In this document: one piece after another, positions 1 through 8,038 of the stretch
How positions within the stretch are numbered: position 1 is the first letter of the stretch
Layout of the letters: the number at the start of each line of letters is the position of its first letter
Assembly: GCA_041908165.1 (NCBI GenBank)
Contig: JAYRFV010000078.1
Span: 1-26,414 of the forward strand
Direction: 5' to 3'
DNA length: 26,414 nucleotides
Origin: JACQZU01 sp041908165
Lineage (GTDB): Bacteria; Acidobacteriota; Holophagae; Holophagales; Holophagaceae
The notes under the pieces: generated by a model
Told to the model about the DNA's origin: nothing
Databases searched by the model: none
The model's input: the letters and a program-made list of their open reading frames with translations, nothing else
Position numbers and translations under genes: made by a program

Positions 1-102
1 GCGGCCGCCCCCCGGCCGGCCTGCGCTGAGGACCCCGGGCGCCCCGGCGCGCCGGCCGGCCGGCGGGACCCTCCAGCCGCGATCCGCGGCCGGGGGCCGC
101 CT

Positions 103-1113
103 TCAGTTCCGGCGCTCCAGGCGGAACGGTACGCCCAGAGTCTGCCCCTGGAAGGTCATGTACCAAGTCCCGGTGATCTGCCCCTGGGCCAGCGAGCCCG
201 TGAACCGCCCCCCGAGGGGTTCGGTCCGGGTGGCGGTCTGCTTCGATCCGCTGGCCTCGCCCTGGATCATGCTGTTGGGAGGGCTGTAGGTCCCGGTCCA
301 CCGGGTTGCCAGCTGCACGGAGGGGTCGGCGGGCGAGCGGCCCGAGTAGCTCCCGGTGACCCTTTCGCCGGAGATCTCCAGGCGCAGGGTGCCGGTGCAC
401 AGGGCGGGGGTGGTGGCACCGACCCAGGTGCCGTCCGCCTGCAGGCCCCCGCCCGCCTTCCCTCCGATCTGCCCGTGGCTGGAACCGCAGTGCAGGGTCC
501 GATCGCCGCGCCGGGCTGCGGGCCGGCCGTCGATGAGCACGGATTCGTCGCCGGCCACGATCTTGAAGGTGTTGGCACCGCAGCAGCGGGCATGGGTTCC
601 ACCGTCCCCGACGCGGGCCGCGGGGCGCCCGCGCACCTGCACGGAGGCACTTCCGGTTTCGATCCTGCCCGTGACCGGGTGCGGACAGGCCGGGCACCCG
701 TGGGCACAGGCCGGGGACTGCACCAGGTCGCCGACACAGGCATAGCGCTCGGGAGACACCGCCTGGACGTCGAAGGTCCGCGACAGGTCCCGCCCCTTCA
801 CGGTCAGCGTCAGGATGATCCGGTTGGGCCCGGGCCCGCGGAAGACGGGCCTGCTGAACCGACCCCGGGCCGGAGAGAACTGCCCCGTTCCGCTCCACCG
901 CACCTGGTCGGACAGGTCCTTGCCGTCCACCGTGGCGGAGGCCCCGAAGGACCACCCGGAGGTGAACACCCGGGGACTGCGGCCCGCCGGGAAGGTGAGA
1001 TGCAGGTCCGGCGCCAGTCCCCAGGCGGGGAGCGCCTGCATGAAGGCGATCAGGACGAGTTCCATGAAGGCGACCCGGTACCGCAGCGGCCGGGTGTACG
1101 GCGCAACATCCAT
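103..1113 (-). CDS. Exported or membrane-anchored PAAR-domain protein
   Basis: A 336-residue protein. The open frame continues upstream, but ATG 1113 is chosen because GGAGGG precedes it at good spacing. Residues about 13-34 are hydrophobic and could be a signal peptide or anchor, although a Glu at 18 makes it imperfect. Residues 35-120 look beta-rich and Ig-like. Residues about 124-216 form a PAAR-like region: GRPAAR-x-GD occurs twice (about 162-170 and 197-204) and the region is rich in Cys and His (for example CAHGCPACPH near 136-145), suggesting metal binding. Residues 225-336 are Thr/Gly-rich and beta-like. PAAR proteins normally cap type VI secretion or related contractile spikes in the cytoplasm, so an N-terminal export signal is unusual. 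No T6SS gene lies nearby, and its function is unknown. The downstream end (positions 1-102) is extremely GC-rich with a 6-bp stem at 76-90. Confidence 0.75.
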   Translation of the reverse strand: MDVAPYTRPLRYRVAFMELVLIAFMQALPAWGLAPDLHLTFPAGRSPRVFTSGWSFGASATVDGKDLSDQVRWSGTGQFSPARGRFSRPVFRGPGPNRIILTLTVKGRDLSRTFDVQAVSPERYACVGDLVQSPACAHGCPACPHPVTGRIETGSASVQVRGRPAARVGDGGTHARCCGANTFKIVAGDESVLIDGRPAARRGDRTLHCGSSHGQIGGKAGGGLQADGTWVGATTPALCTGTLRLEISGERVTGSYSGRSPADPSVQLATRWTGTYSPPNSMIQGEASGSKQTATRTEPLGGRFTGSLAQGQITGTWYMTFQGQTLGVPFRLERRN

Positions 1114-1212
1114 GGGCCCTCCAGTCCAGCCGCCTTCGGGTCGGCGGCCAGCCGATTGCCATTCTCGCCTCATTCGTGGGGACCGGGGGACCCCGACCCC
1201 CTGGACCCCGGG

Positions 1213-1218
1213 TAGAAT
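1213..1218 (+). promoter_or_regulatory. -10-like TAGAAT upstream of the VOC gene
   Basis: TAGAAT lies 24 nt before ATG 1243 and belongs to the TAgAaT/TAGACT family of boxes that recurs before many genes in this window. No good -35 is seen. Confidence 0.4.
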
Positions 1219-1242
1219 CGGCCGTCCGGCCCGGAGGCGACC

Positions 1243-1626
1243 ATGACGAACGTGCTCGGCATCAGCGGGGTGTTCCTGTTCGCGAACGATCCCAGGTCCC
1301 TGCAGCAGTGGTACCGCGACCGGCTGGGCCTGGACCTGGCCTGCTGGGGCGAGGACAGCTGCTACGGCATCGACCTGCCGCACACCTTGCCGGGCGGCCA
1401 GGAGAGCCACACGGTGTTCTCCATCCAGAAGGCCAAGGAGCCCCTCTCCGGTCCGCGCCGGGAGACCATGGTCAACTGGCGGGTCGCGGACCTGGAGGCG
1501 ATCCTCGCCGACCTCGCCGCCGCCGGGACCCCGGTGGAGAAGCGCGAGGACTCCGAGTACGGCCGCTTCGCCTGGATCCGGGACCCGGAGGGCAACCGCC
1601 TGGAGCTGTACCAGAAGCCGGCCTAG
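1243..1626 (+). CDS. VOC (glyoxalase/bleomycin-resistance fold) family protein
   Basis: A 127-residue single-domain protein of usual VOC length. The C-terminal signature GRFAWIRDPEGNRLELYQ is typical of the fold, with the Glu of LELYQ in the position of a metal ligand. The first beta strand reads GISGVFLFAN, so the usual N-terminal His ligand is not obvious, which argues against classical glyoxalase I. A clear Shine-Dalgarno (GGAGGCG) supports ATG 1243. Substrate and reaction cannot be told from sequence; these proteins include lyases, dioxygenases and binding proteins. It stands alone: the next gene is convergent and ends 5 nt downstream. Confidence 0.85.
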   Translation: MTNVLGISGVFLFANDPRSLQQWYRDRLGLDLACWGEDSCYGIDLPHTLPGGQESHTVFSIQKAKEPLSGPRRETMVNWRVADLEAILADLAAAGTPVEKREDSEYGRFAWIRDPEGNRLELYQKPA

Positions 1627-1631
1627 GGGGC

Positions 1632-3386
1632 TCAGCGCGGGCCGGCCGGGATGCCGCGCAACTGGGCCAGCAGGTCCTGGAGGGCCTTCCGGTCCGCGCC
1701 GGAGGCCTGGGCTAGGGCGCCCTTCACCAGGGCGATGGCATCCTGTTCCCGGCCCTCGGCCACCCGGGCCAGGACGGCGCGACCGAGCCCCTGGTACTTC
1801 TCCGGCAGGCGGAACTTCAGGGAGCGGCGCACCGGCTCCGCCTGGATGCCCGGGGGAGACCCGGTCACGGACGCGCCGGACGGCGTCGCCGGGGGTTCGG
1901 CCTCCCGGCGACGGTGGTTCTGGTGCTCGGCCAGTTCCCGGGCGAAGGAATCCGCCACGCGTCGTTCCTCGGGTGTCCGGGCGGCCGTCTTCAGGCCCGC
2001 GGCGATGCGGGCTGCCTGGGCCTCCTCGCCGAGGGCCAGGCAGACTTCCCCGAGGCTGGCCCGGAAGGCCAGCGTGGCGGGCTCGAGCTCGACCGCGCGG
2101 CGGCTGGCGGCCAGGGCCCGCGCGCGCCCGTCCGGTTGCCGGAGGAGGGCCAGCCCGTGCAGGGAGTGGGCCGGCGCGAAGCCCGGGTTCAGGGCGAGGC
2201 AGCGCTCCAGCAGCCGGAGCGGGTCCGCAGCCTCCTCGCCTGCCCCGCGAAGGGCCAGGACGGCCAGGTAGTAGGGCGTCCTGAAGTCCTGCCCGTCCAG
2301 GCGCTGGGCCTCGAGCAGATGGGCGCGGGCGGGGCCGTCCGACCGCTCCTGGAAGGCCTGGTAGCCCAGCCCCAGGTGGGCCCGTCCCAGACCGGGGGCC
2401 AGTCCCAGTGCTTCCTTCAGCGCTGCCAGGGCCCGCTCCGGCAGTCCGGAGCGCTGAAGCACCTCGGCCTCCAGCACCAGCACCTCGGCACGCCCCAGGC
2501 TCCGTGCCGCGAATCCACGGTCGTCGAGGGCCAGGGCCAGGTCGTAGTCATGGAAGCGGAAGGAGGGCTGGCGAGCGTAGGTGCGCAGGGCGGCGATGAA
2601 GGACGGCAGGTCGCCGAAGGCGCGCCGGTGGGCCGCCAGCGGGTCGCCGCCCTCCTCCAGGGCCTGGACCAGCCTGCCCAGCAGGCCCTTCTGAACCGCT
2701 CCAGGATCCATGAGGAGGTAGTGCACGGCGGCCCAGCTCTGCGCGTAGAAGAGCGAGCTCTTTCCGGCCTGGCGGTAGTGGGGCGAGTCGCGGTCCACGG
2801 TGAAGAAGACCTCCGCCGGCAGCAGGGCGCTCCGGCGCAGGCGGTCCAGGCGCGCCTCCGGCACCTGTCCGATCCGCACGCGGTCGCGGCGGATCTCGGT
2901 GGCCCCGTAGAAGTCGGCGATGCCTTCGTCCAGCCACGCAGGGACATGACCGAGGTTGCCGTGGATGATGCCGTGGGCGAACTCGTGGTAGAGCGTGAAG
3001 TAGGGCTGCTGCTCCTGGTGCTGCACATCGAGGCGCAGGATCGCGAAGTCCATGTCCTGCGACCGCAGGAAGCGTCCGGCCGGGCGGCTCGGGTCCTGCC
3101 CTTCGAAGGGCCCGGGCGCGAAGCGCCGCATGGAGGTCTCGTCCTGCAGCACCACCAGGGTCAAGGGCCGTCCGGTCTCGGTGCGCGCCTCCGGCAGCAC
3201 CTTCCGGAACACCTCCCGGATCGCCTCGAACTGGCGCAGGGCCGCCCTGGCCTCCGCCTCCCCGGCGTTGCTGACCGCCGTGTAGTGCGGCGACCGGACC
3301 TCCACCCAGGATTCCTCCTTGCCGGACAGGGCCCCGCCCAGCAGCAGGGCGAGCAGGAGCAGGACGGGAGCGGGGCGAAGGGGCAT
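1632..3386 (-). CDS. Exported HExxH metallopeptidase-like protein with TPR repeats
   Basis: 584 residues. ATG 3386 opens a clear signal peptide (Leu-rich core at residues 8-20, no lipobox Cys). HEFAH at 134-138 is an HExxH zinc motif, and WLDEG at 151-155 supplies the downstream Glu expected of a gluzincin, so the protein is probably an active zinc peptidase in the periplasm or at the envelope. Residues about 330-490 are Ala/Leu-rich helical repeats in TPR style (for example the pattern around ALKEALGLAPG and AHLGLGYQAF). The tail from about 510 is Pro-rich and then helical. The open frame continues far upstream, but that part is antisense shadow of the methyltransferase gene. The start is 23 nt after the stop of the upstream methyltransferase, so the two are probably co-transcribed. 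Exact peptidase family and substrate are unknown. Confidence 0.8.
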   Translation of the reverse strand: MPLRPAPVLLLLALLLGGALSGKEESWVEVRSPHYTAVSNAGEAEARAALRQFEAIREVFRKVLPEARTETGRPLTLVVLQDETSMRRFAPGPFEGQDPSRPAGRFLRSQDMDFAILRLDVQHQEQQPYFTLYHEFAHGIIHGNLGHVPAWLDEGIADFYGATEIRRDRVRIGQVPEARLDRLRRSALLPAEVFFTVDRDSPHYRQAGKSSLFYAQSWAAVHYLLMDPGAVQKGLLGRLVQALEEGGDPLAAHRRAFGDLPSFIAALRTYARQPSFRFHDYDLALALDDRGFAARSLGRAEVLVLEAEVLQRSGLPERALAALKEALGLAPGLGRAHLGLGYQAFQERSDGPARAHLLEAQRLDGQDFRTPYYLAVLALRGAGEEAADPLRLLERCLALNPGFAPAHSLHGLALLRQPDGRARALAASRRAVELEPATLAFRASLGEVCLALGEEAQAARIAAGLKTAARTPEERRVADSFARELAEHQNHRRREAEPPATPSGASVTGSPPGIQAEPVRRSLKFRLPEKYQGLGRAVLARVAEGREQDAIALVKGALAQASGADRKALQDLLAQLRGIPAGPR

Positions 3387-3409
3387 CGGCTGGCGGGGAG
3401 CGCGGGGAA

Positions 3410-4015
3410 TCAGGATGGCGGTGCCGGCCGCCGGGCGACCATCAGGAACTCCCGGCCGGCCCGGCGGGGATGGCTGCAGGTGGCCTCGGCGAGGTCCAGG
3501 ACCTCGAACCGAGCCCGCGCCAGCCGCAGCAGTTCCTCCGGTTCCACGGCGAAGGGCGGACCCGGCGGATTGTTGACCGTGTGGAAGAAGGCGCCCAGCC
3601 AGAGACCCCCGGGCCTCAGCCGGTCGGCCAGGGAATCCAGGTATTCCGGTCGCCGTTCCGGCGCCATGGCCACGAAGCAGGTATGGTCCACGATGCCGTC
3701 GAAGGCCGGAAGTTCGGTGGCGAACCAGTCCGCCTGCCGCCAGTCGACCGCGTCGCCATAGCGGGCGCGGGCCCCCTCGATGGCGGCGGGCGCGAAGTCC
3801 ACGCCGGTCACCTGGAAGCCCCAGCGCGCCAGTTCGGCGGCGTCGTGGCCGAACCCGCAGCCCGGCACGGCAATCCGCGGCCCGGGCTCCAGCCCGAGGG
3901 CGCCCGCCCGGTCCAGCAGTTCCGGCAGCAGCGGCGTGGGCCCGTCCATGTCCCAGCCGGGACGGCCTTCGGCGTCGTACACCGCCTGCCAGTAGTGGGG
4001 GTCGTGAAGGTCCAT
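3410..4015 (-). CDS. SAM-dependent methyltransferase, thiopurine methyltransferase-like
   Basis: 201 residues from ATG 4015; an alternative in-frame ATG at 4063 adds 16 residues that look non-conserved. The N-terminus (HYWQAVYDAEGRPGWDMDGPTP) resembles the opening of the TPMT superfamily, which typically has an FW-x-x-RY...GWD...P pattern. VPGCGFGHDAAEL is SAM motif I and VTGVDFAPAAI motif II. The family methylates thiols, halides or metalloids in the cytoplasm; the substrate cannot be assigned here. It shares a roughly 90-bp divergent intergenic region with methylmalonyl-CoA epimerase and is followed closely by the exported metallopeptidase. Confidence 0.85.
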   Translation of the reverse strand: MDLHDPHYWQAVYDAEGRPGWDMDGPTPLLPELLDRAGALGLEPGPRIAVPGCGFGHDAAELARWGFQVTGVDFAPAAIEGARARYGDAVDWRQADWFATELPAFDGIVDHTCFVAMAPERRPEYLDSLADRLRPGGLWLGAFFHTVNNPPGPPFAVEPEELLRLARARFEVLDLAEATCSHPRRAGREFLMVARRPAPPS

Positions 4016-4080
4016 CCCCCATTTACGCCGATCCCGCCCTGGAAGGGGAGCCCGTGACGGCATTCACCGCTGGATCGGCC

Positions 4081-4086
4081 TAGAAT
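4081..4086 (+). promoter_or_regulatory. -10-like TAGAAT upstream of mce
   Basis: TAGAAT ends 16 nt before ATG 4103. Transcription would then start about 9 nt before the start codon, giving a very short leader. No convincing -35. Confidence 0.4.
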
Positions 4087-4102
4087 CCCCTTGGGGTGCG
4101 CC

Positions 4103-4513
4103 ATGAAGCTGCTCAAGATCAACCACCTGGGCATCGCCGCCCCGGGCCTCGCGGAAGCCATGGCCCGGCTGGAGCGCCTATTCGGGATCCGCGCCGAGCA
4201 CATCGAGGAAGTCGCCGACCAGAAGGTGCGCACCGCCTTCTACTCGATCGGTGAGAGCACCCTCGAGTACCTGGAGAGCACCGACCCCGAAGGCCCCATC
4301 GGCAAGTTCCTGGAGAAGCGCGGCCCCGGCATCCACCACCTGGCCTTCGAAGTGGACGACGTCGATGCCGCGGTGCAGGAACTGCTCGCCAAGGGCGTGC
4401 GCATGGTCGACCAGGTGCCGCGCAAGGGTGCCCACGGCAACCGCATCGCCTTCATCCACCCCGCCGAGACCGGCGGCGTGCTGGTGGAGATCTGCCAGCA
4501 CGTCGGGGACTGA
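4103..4513 (+). CDS. mce: Methylmalonyl-CoA epimerase
   Basis: 136 residues, the usual length. The enzyme interconverts (S)- and (R)-methylmalonyl-CoA, linking propionyl-CoA carboxylase to methylmalonyl-CoA mutase in the cytoplasm. It is a VOC-fold protein; the sequence has H8 (INHLGIA), the H78-H79 strand GIHHLAFEVDD, the conserved PRKGAHGNRIAFIHP stretch (106-120) and the final Glu ligand in VLVEI (129), all typical of this enzyme. ATG 4103 is preferred over TTG 4091 because family members begin just before the KINHLGIA strand. No other gene of the propionate pathway is in the window. It ends 2 nt from the end of the convergent prepilin peptidase gene. Confidence 0.93.
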   Translation: MKLLKINHLGIAAPGLAEAMARLERLFGIRAEHIEEVADQKVRTAFYSIGESTLEYLESTDPEGPIGKFLEKRGPGIHHLAFEVDDVDAAVQELLAKGVRMVDQVPRKGAHGNRIAFIHPAETGGVLVEICQHVGD

Positions 4514-4515
4514 GC

Positions 4516-5469
4516 CTACCGCATCGTCCCCAGGTACCAGCCCCACAGCGCCGGGCCGTAGAAGACCACCGGGAAGGTCGCCAGCGCCAGGGTGCAGCCG
4601 AAGGGCAGCAGGGTCTGGGCGCCGGTGCGGCGCAGCAGCACGAGCGGCAGGGCGAAGGCCAGCATCAGGGCGGCGCCGGCGAACAGGATGCCGAGCATCG
4701 GCGCCCAGCCCCAGAAGGCGCCGAGCCAGGCCAGCATCTTGAAGTCGCCCATGCCCATGCCGGCCTCGATGGGCTGGCCTCCGGCGGCCTTCACCACGGC
4801 GTTGCGGATCCAGACGTAGAGGCGCTCGAACAGCCAGGGTCCGCCGTAGCCGAGGGCGATGCCCAGCAGGCTGGCCTGCCAGGTCACCGGCGTGCCCAGC
4901 AGGCTCCAGGCGGGGGCGGTCTGCACGGCGTTGCTCCACGTATCCACCACCAGAACGCCGTTGCCGGTGCCCCAGATCCGCACCAGGGCCTCCGGCCAGG
5001 CCAGTTGCGGCAGCGTGCACAGCAGTCCCAGCGCCATCATCGGGAACTGGATCACGTCCGGAAGGAAGTATTCGGTGAAGTCGGTGAAGAACAGCACCAG
5101 CAGCACCCAGCCGCAGAGCAGGCCCTTGGCCCAGACCAGGGTGCCGAAGGGGAACACCCAGACGCTGGCGGCGGCGATCAGCCCGCCGAGCAGTTCCACC
5201 AGGAAGTAGCGGAAGGGGATCCGCCAGCCGCATTTCGGACAGCGGCCCAGCAGCAGCAGCCAGGACACCAGCGGGATGTTCTGGTACCAGACGATCCGCG
5301 CCCGGCAGCCGGGGCAGTGGCTGGGGGTGGTGACCACGTTGCGCTCCGCCGGGTCCTCCTGGGGGAGCCGGTGGATCAGCACGTTGCCGAAGGAGCCCAC
5401 CACCAGGCCGAAGGGGAACAGCAGGAGCGACAGGAACCAGGGGGGCAGGTCGTGGAGGCCGGCGGACAT
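4516..5469 (-). CDS. Prepilin peptidase / N-methyltransferase (type IV pilus or type II secretion)
   Basis: 317 residues, a polytopic inner-membrane aspartyl protease that removes the leader of type IV prepilins or pseudopilins and methylates the new N-terminus. The N-terminal domain has GSFGNVLIHRLP after the first membrane helix and the two zinc CxxC pairs at 52-55 (CPGC) and 77-80 (CPKC). The catalytic aspartates are D130 (FFTDFTEYFLPD) and D242 in GMGMGDFKML. About eight hydrophobic segments are visible. It is somewhat longer than typical family members, with extra sequence around 160-200. No pilus genes are adjacent. The start lacks a strong Shine-Dalgarno but has a GATAGT box six nt upstream, consistent with a leaderless message. 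It could be called pilD or gspO; which system it serves is not shown. Confidence 0.93.
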   Translation of the reverse strand: MSAGLHDLPPWFLSLLLFPFGLVVGSFGNVLIHRLPQEDPAERNVVTTPSHCPGCRARIVWYQNIPLVSWLLLLGRCPKCGWRIPFRYFLVELLGGLIAAASVWVFPFGTLVWAKGLLCGWVLLVLFFTDFTEYFLPDVIQFPMMALGLLCTLPQLAWPEALVRIWGTGNGVLVVDTWSNAVQTAPAWSLLGTPVTWQASLLGIALGYGGPWLFERLYVWIRNAVVKAAGGQPIEAGMGMGDFKMLAWLGAFWGWAPMLGILFAGAALMLAFALPLVLLRRTGAQTLLPFGCTLALATFPVVFYGPALWGWYLGTMR

Positions 5470-5542
5470 GGCTCAACTATCCCACGACCGCAGGGACGCC
5501 GGGCCCGTTCCAGGCACAATGGGGAGTCCAACCGGAGCGTCC

Positions 5543-6169
5543 ATGAAGCCCCTCCTTGCCACCGCCCTCGCCTTCGCCGCCTGCCTGGCCCTGGCGGCCC
5601 AGGACCGGAAGGTCCAGCCCCAGCCCAGCGCCGCCCCGGCGCCCCGCGCCAAGCCGCGGGTGCAGATCGACACCAACTACGGGCCCTTCGTGATCGAACT
5701 GGAGCCGGACCTGGCTCCCGCCACCGTCGCCAACTTCCTGCGCTACGTGAAGGAGGGCCACTACCGGGGCACCACCTTCCACCGCGTCATCCCCGGCTTC
5801 ATGGTCCAGGGCGGCGGGCACCTCGAGGACCTGTCCGAGAAGCCCGCCCGGGCGCCCGTGCGCAACGAGGCGGAAAGCACCTTCAAGGGCGGCCTGAAGA
5901 ACACCAAGGGCACGGTGGCCATGGCCCGCACCGGCGACCCGCACAGCGCCACCGCGCAGTTCTTCGTCAACACCGTCGACAACGCCTACCTGGACTTCCG
6001 CTCGGCCGACGCCGAAGGCTGGGGCTACTGCGCCTTCGGCCGGGTGGTCTCGGGCATGGAGACCATCGAGAAGATCGAGCAGGTCCGCACCGTCTGGCGG
6101 CGCGGCATGCAGAACGTTCCTGAATACCCGGTGAAGATCAAGGGGGCGGCGGTCCTGCCCGCCCCATGA
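5543..6169 (+). CDS. Exported cyclophilin-type peptidyl-prolyl cis-trans isomerase
   Basis: 208 residues. A signal peptide (residues 1-19, cleavage likely near LALAAQD) is followed by a Pro/Ala-rich linker and a bacterial cyclophilin domain (about 42-205). Diagnostic segments are FHRVIPGFMVQGG and the ATAQFFVN strand. It should accelerate X-Pro isomerisation during folding of periplasmic or outer-membrane proteins. ATG 5543 has GGAGCG upstream and a CACAAT -10-like box at 5515-5520. Its TGA overlaps the ATG of the acyltransferase gene (ATGA at 6166-6169), so the two are translationally coupled. Confidence 0.93.
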   Translation: MKPLLATALAFAACLALAAQDRKVQPQPSAAPAPRAKPRVQIDTNYGPFVIELEPDLAPATVANFLRYVKEGHYRGTTFHRVIPGFMVQGGGHLEDLSEKPARAPVRNEAESTFKGGLKNTKGTVAMARTGDPHSATAQFFVNTVDNAYLDFRSADAEGWGYCAFGRVVSGMETIEKIEQVRTVWRRGMQNVPEYPVKIKGAAVLPAP

Positions 6170-6888
6170 GCGGCCGGCCCCTCTGGCGCCCGCTGCTGGT
6201 CTGGGCCTGGGCCGGTCCGGCCCTGGTGGCCGCCTGCTGCCTCGGCCTGCTGCTGTGGCCGTTCTGCGGTGGCTTCGGCGCCTTCTGGACCGTGGCCCCG
6301 CACTACATCCGGATGGTGGCGGCCAGCTTCGGCATCCGCCGCGGCCTGGCCGGCTGGGAGGCCCTTCCGGAAGCGGTCCGCGACGGCCGCCAGCCGGCGG
6401 TCTTCGTCGGCAACCACGCCTCGCTGTTCGACCCGCCCCTGCTGATCTCCACCCTGCCCTGCCCTGCGGCCTTCCTGGCCAAGCGGGAGCTGTTCCGCAT
6501 CCCCTTCCTCGGCTGGGTGATGGCCATGGCCGGCTTCATCCCCATCGACCGCGGCAACCGCGCCCGGGCCCACGCCTCCATGCAGGACGCCGCCCGGATC
6601 GTGCGCGAGGGCCGCTCCCTGGCCGCCTTCCCCGAGGGCACCCGGTCCCTGGACGGCCGGCTGCTGCCCTTCAAGAAGGGCGTCTTCACCCTCGCGGTGG
6701 AGGCGGGCGTCCCGGTGGTGCCCTTCGCCATCCAGGGAGGCGTCGCCATCGTCCCCAAGGGCACCTGGCGGGTGGCCGGAGGTCCCTACCGGATCCTGCT
6801 GGGCGCGCCCCTGGAGCCGGGATCCGATCCCGAGGCCCTGCGCGAAGCCGCGGCGCGGGCGGTGGGGGATTTGCTGGCCCGGGGGTGA
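6166..6888 (+). CDS. 1-acyl-glycerol-3-phosphate acyltransferase family protein (PlsC-like)
   Basis: 240 residues. PlsC-type enzymes add the second acyl chain to lysophosphatidic acid or related lysolipids at the inner membrane. The catalytic block NHASLFD (83-89) is the N-H-x4-D motif, PIDRGN (126-131) is motif II, FPEGTRS (155-161) is motif III and VPVVPFAI (182-189) motif IV. Residues 8-35 form a hydrophobic N-terminal segment. The 4-nt overlap with the cyclophilin gene indicates co-transcription. The exact lysolipid acceptor is not shown by sequence. Confidence 0.9.
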   Translation: MSGRPLWRPLLVWAWAGPALVAACCLGLLLWPFCGGFGAFWTVAPHYIRMVAASFGIRRGLAGWEALPEAVRDGRQPAVFVGNHASLFDPPLLISTLPCPAAFLAKRELFRIPFLGWVMAMAGFIPIDRGNRARAHASMQDAARIVREGRSLAAFPEGTRSLDGRLLPFKKGVFTLAVEAGVPVVPFAIQGGVAIVPKGTWRVAGGPYRILLGAPLEPGSDPEALREAAARAVGDLLARG

Positions 6889-7034
6889 TCGCGGCCAGGG
6901 TCCGGTTTCGGATCCATGTTCGGGATCGGCAGCGGCGAATGGGAGTCCGCCCCGCCCCCGGATTGCCGATGCCCGTGGCCGATGCCGCGGCGCGTTGACC
7001 GCTGCCACCCTCCATCCCCCCGCCCCAATCCGCC

Positions 7035-7046
7035 TAGACTGGTCCG
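7035..7046 (+). promoter_or_regulatory. Promoter -10 box TAGACT plus shared GGTCCG
   Basis: TAGACTGGTCCG here is identical over 12 nt to 10794-10805 before the M16 gene and nearly the same as 12941-12952 before rlmN. Transcription would start near 7047, giving a leader of about 50 nt to the TTG start of the ABC gene. No -35 at 17-bp spacing is visible. Confidence 0.45.
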
Positions 7047-7096
7047 GTAAACGCCCCGCCCCCCGCTCCGTATCCGGCCTGACTCCTGGAGCCGTC

Positions 7097-8038
7097 TTGA
7101 TCTCCTTTGACCAACTCGAAGTGCGCTACGGCCCCACCGTCGCCCTGAAGGGCATCTCCCTGGCCTTGGAGGACGGCGTGATCGGGCTGCTTGGTCCCAA
7201 CGGGTCCGGCAAGTCCACCTTGCTGAAGACCCTGCTCGGCCTGCTGACCCCGGCGCGCGGCCGCGGCGAGGTGCTGGGCCTGCCCCTGGGCACCGCCGAG
7301 GCGGCCCGCCTGCGCGGCCGGATCGGCTACATGCCCGAGTACGACGCGCTGATCGAGGACACCTCGGCCTACGAGCAGGTGGCCTTCTGGGGCGAGCTGT
7401 CGGGGCTGCGCCCGGCCCAGTCCCGCGACCGCGCCCACGAGGTGCTGTACTTCGTCGGCCTGGACGAATCCCGCTACCGCAACGTCAGCGGCTATTCCAC
7501 CGGCATGCGCCAGCGGGTCAAGCTGGCCCAGGCGCTGGTCCACAGCCCCGAACTGGTCTTCCTGGACGAGCCCACCAACGGCCTCGATCCCTACGGCCGC
7601 AAGCGCATGCTCGACCTGATCCTGAAGGTGCGCGCCGAACTGGGCACCTCGGTGATCATGGCCACCCACCTGCTGGAGGACGTGGAGCGCTGCGCCGACC
7701 AGCTGGTCATCCTCGACAAGGGCGAGATCAAGGCCAGCGGCCGCATGGACGCCCTGCGGCGGATGCTGGCGAAGCGCTTCGAGCTGCGCTTCCTGGACCC
7801 GCTGAACCCCGCCCAGGAGGCCGGCCTCGGCGAGCTGGGCACGGTCCTGGAGGGCCGCAACGGCCTCTACGACGTGGAACTGCACGCGGCGGATCCCAGG
7901 GGCCCCTTCGCCTGGGCGCAGCGGGCCGGCGCCGTCCTGGTGCAGCTCACGCCGCGCCACGACCGCCTGGACGAGGTGCTGATCCGGGCGCTGCACCCGC
8001 ACGCGCCGGTTCCTGCGCTGCCGGAAGGGGGCCGCTGA
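7097..8038 (+). CDS. ABC transporter ATP-binding protein
   Basis: 313 residues from TTG 7097, chosen because TGGAG lies five nt upstream and the protein then begins right at the first strand of the ATPase (ISFDQLEVRYG). Walker A is GPNGSGKST (33-41), the signature YSTGMRQR (133-140), Walker B LVFLDEP (153-159) with the D-loop NGLDP, and the switch His is H191. Residues 225-313 are an accessory C-terminal domain typical of ABC-2 type exporters. It energises transport together with the membrane protein that follows (1-nt overlap, TGATG), and is first in a four-gene ABC cluster. Confidence 0.93.
   Translation: MISFDQLEVRYGPTVALKGISLALEDGVIGLLGPNGSGKSTLLKTLLGLLTPARGRGEVLGLPLGTAEAARLRGRIGYMPEYDALIEDTSAYEQVAFWGELSGLRPAQSRDRAHEVLYFVGLDESRYRNVSGYSTGMRQRVKLAQALVHSPELVFLDEPTNGLDPYGRKRMLDLILKVRAELGTSVIMATHLLEDVERCADQLVILDKGEIKASGRMDALRRMLAKRFELRFLDPLNPAQEAGLGELGTVLEGRNGLYDVELHAADPRGPFAWAQRAGAVLVQLTPRHDRLDEVLIRALHPHAPVPALPEGGR

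Noticed and set aside
1..102. Dense GGCCGGCC palindromes and a 6-bp hairpin at 76-90
   Set aside because: Expected in DNA of this composition; no T-run, no repeat elsewhere in the window, and no gene.
4103..4513. Calling this a general glyoxalase I
   Set aside because: The GIHHLAFEVDD and PRKGAHGNRIAFIHP blocks and the length are those of methylmalonyl-CoA epimerase.
6995..7040. TTGACC at 6995-7000 as -35 for the TAGACT at 7035
   Set aside because: The spacing is 34 bp, about twice what sigma-70 type promoters allow. A similar TTGACC at 12173 is likewise about 37 bp from its TATGCT.
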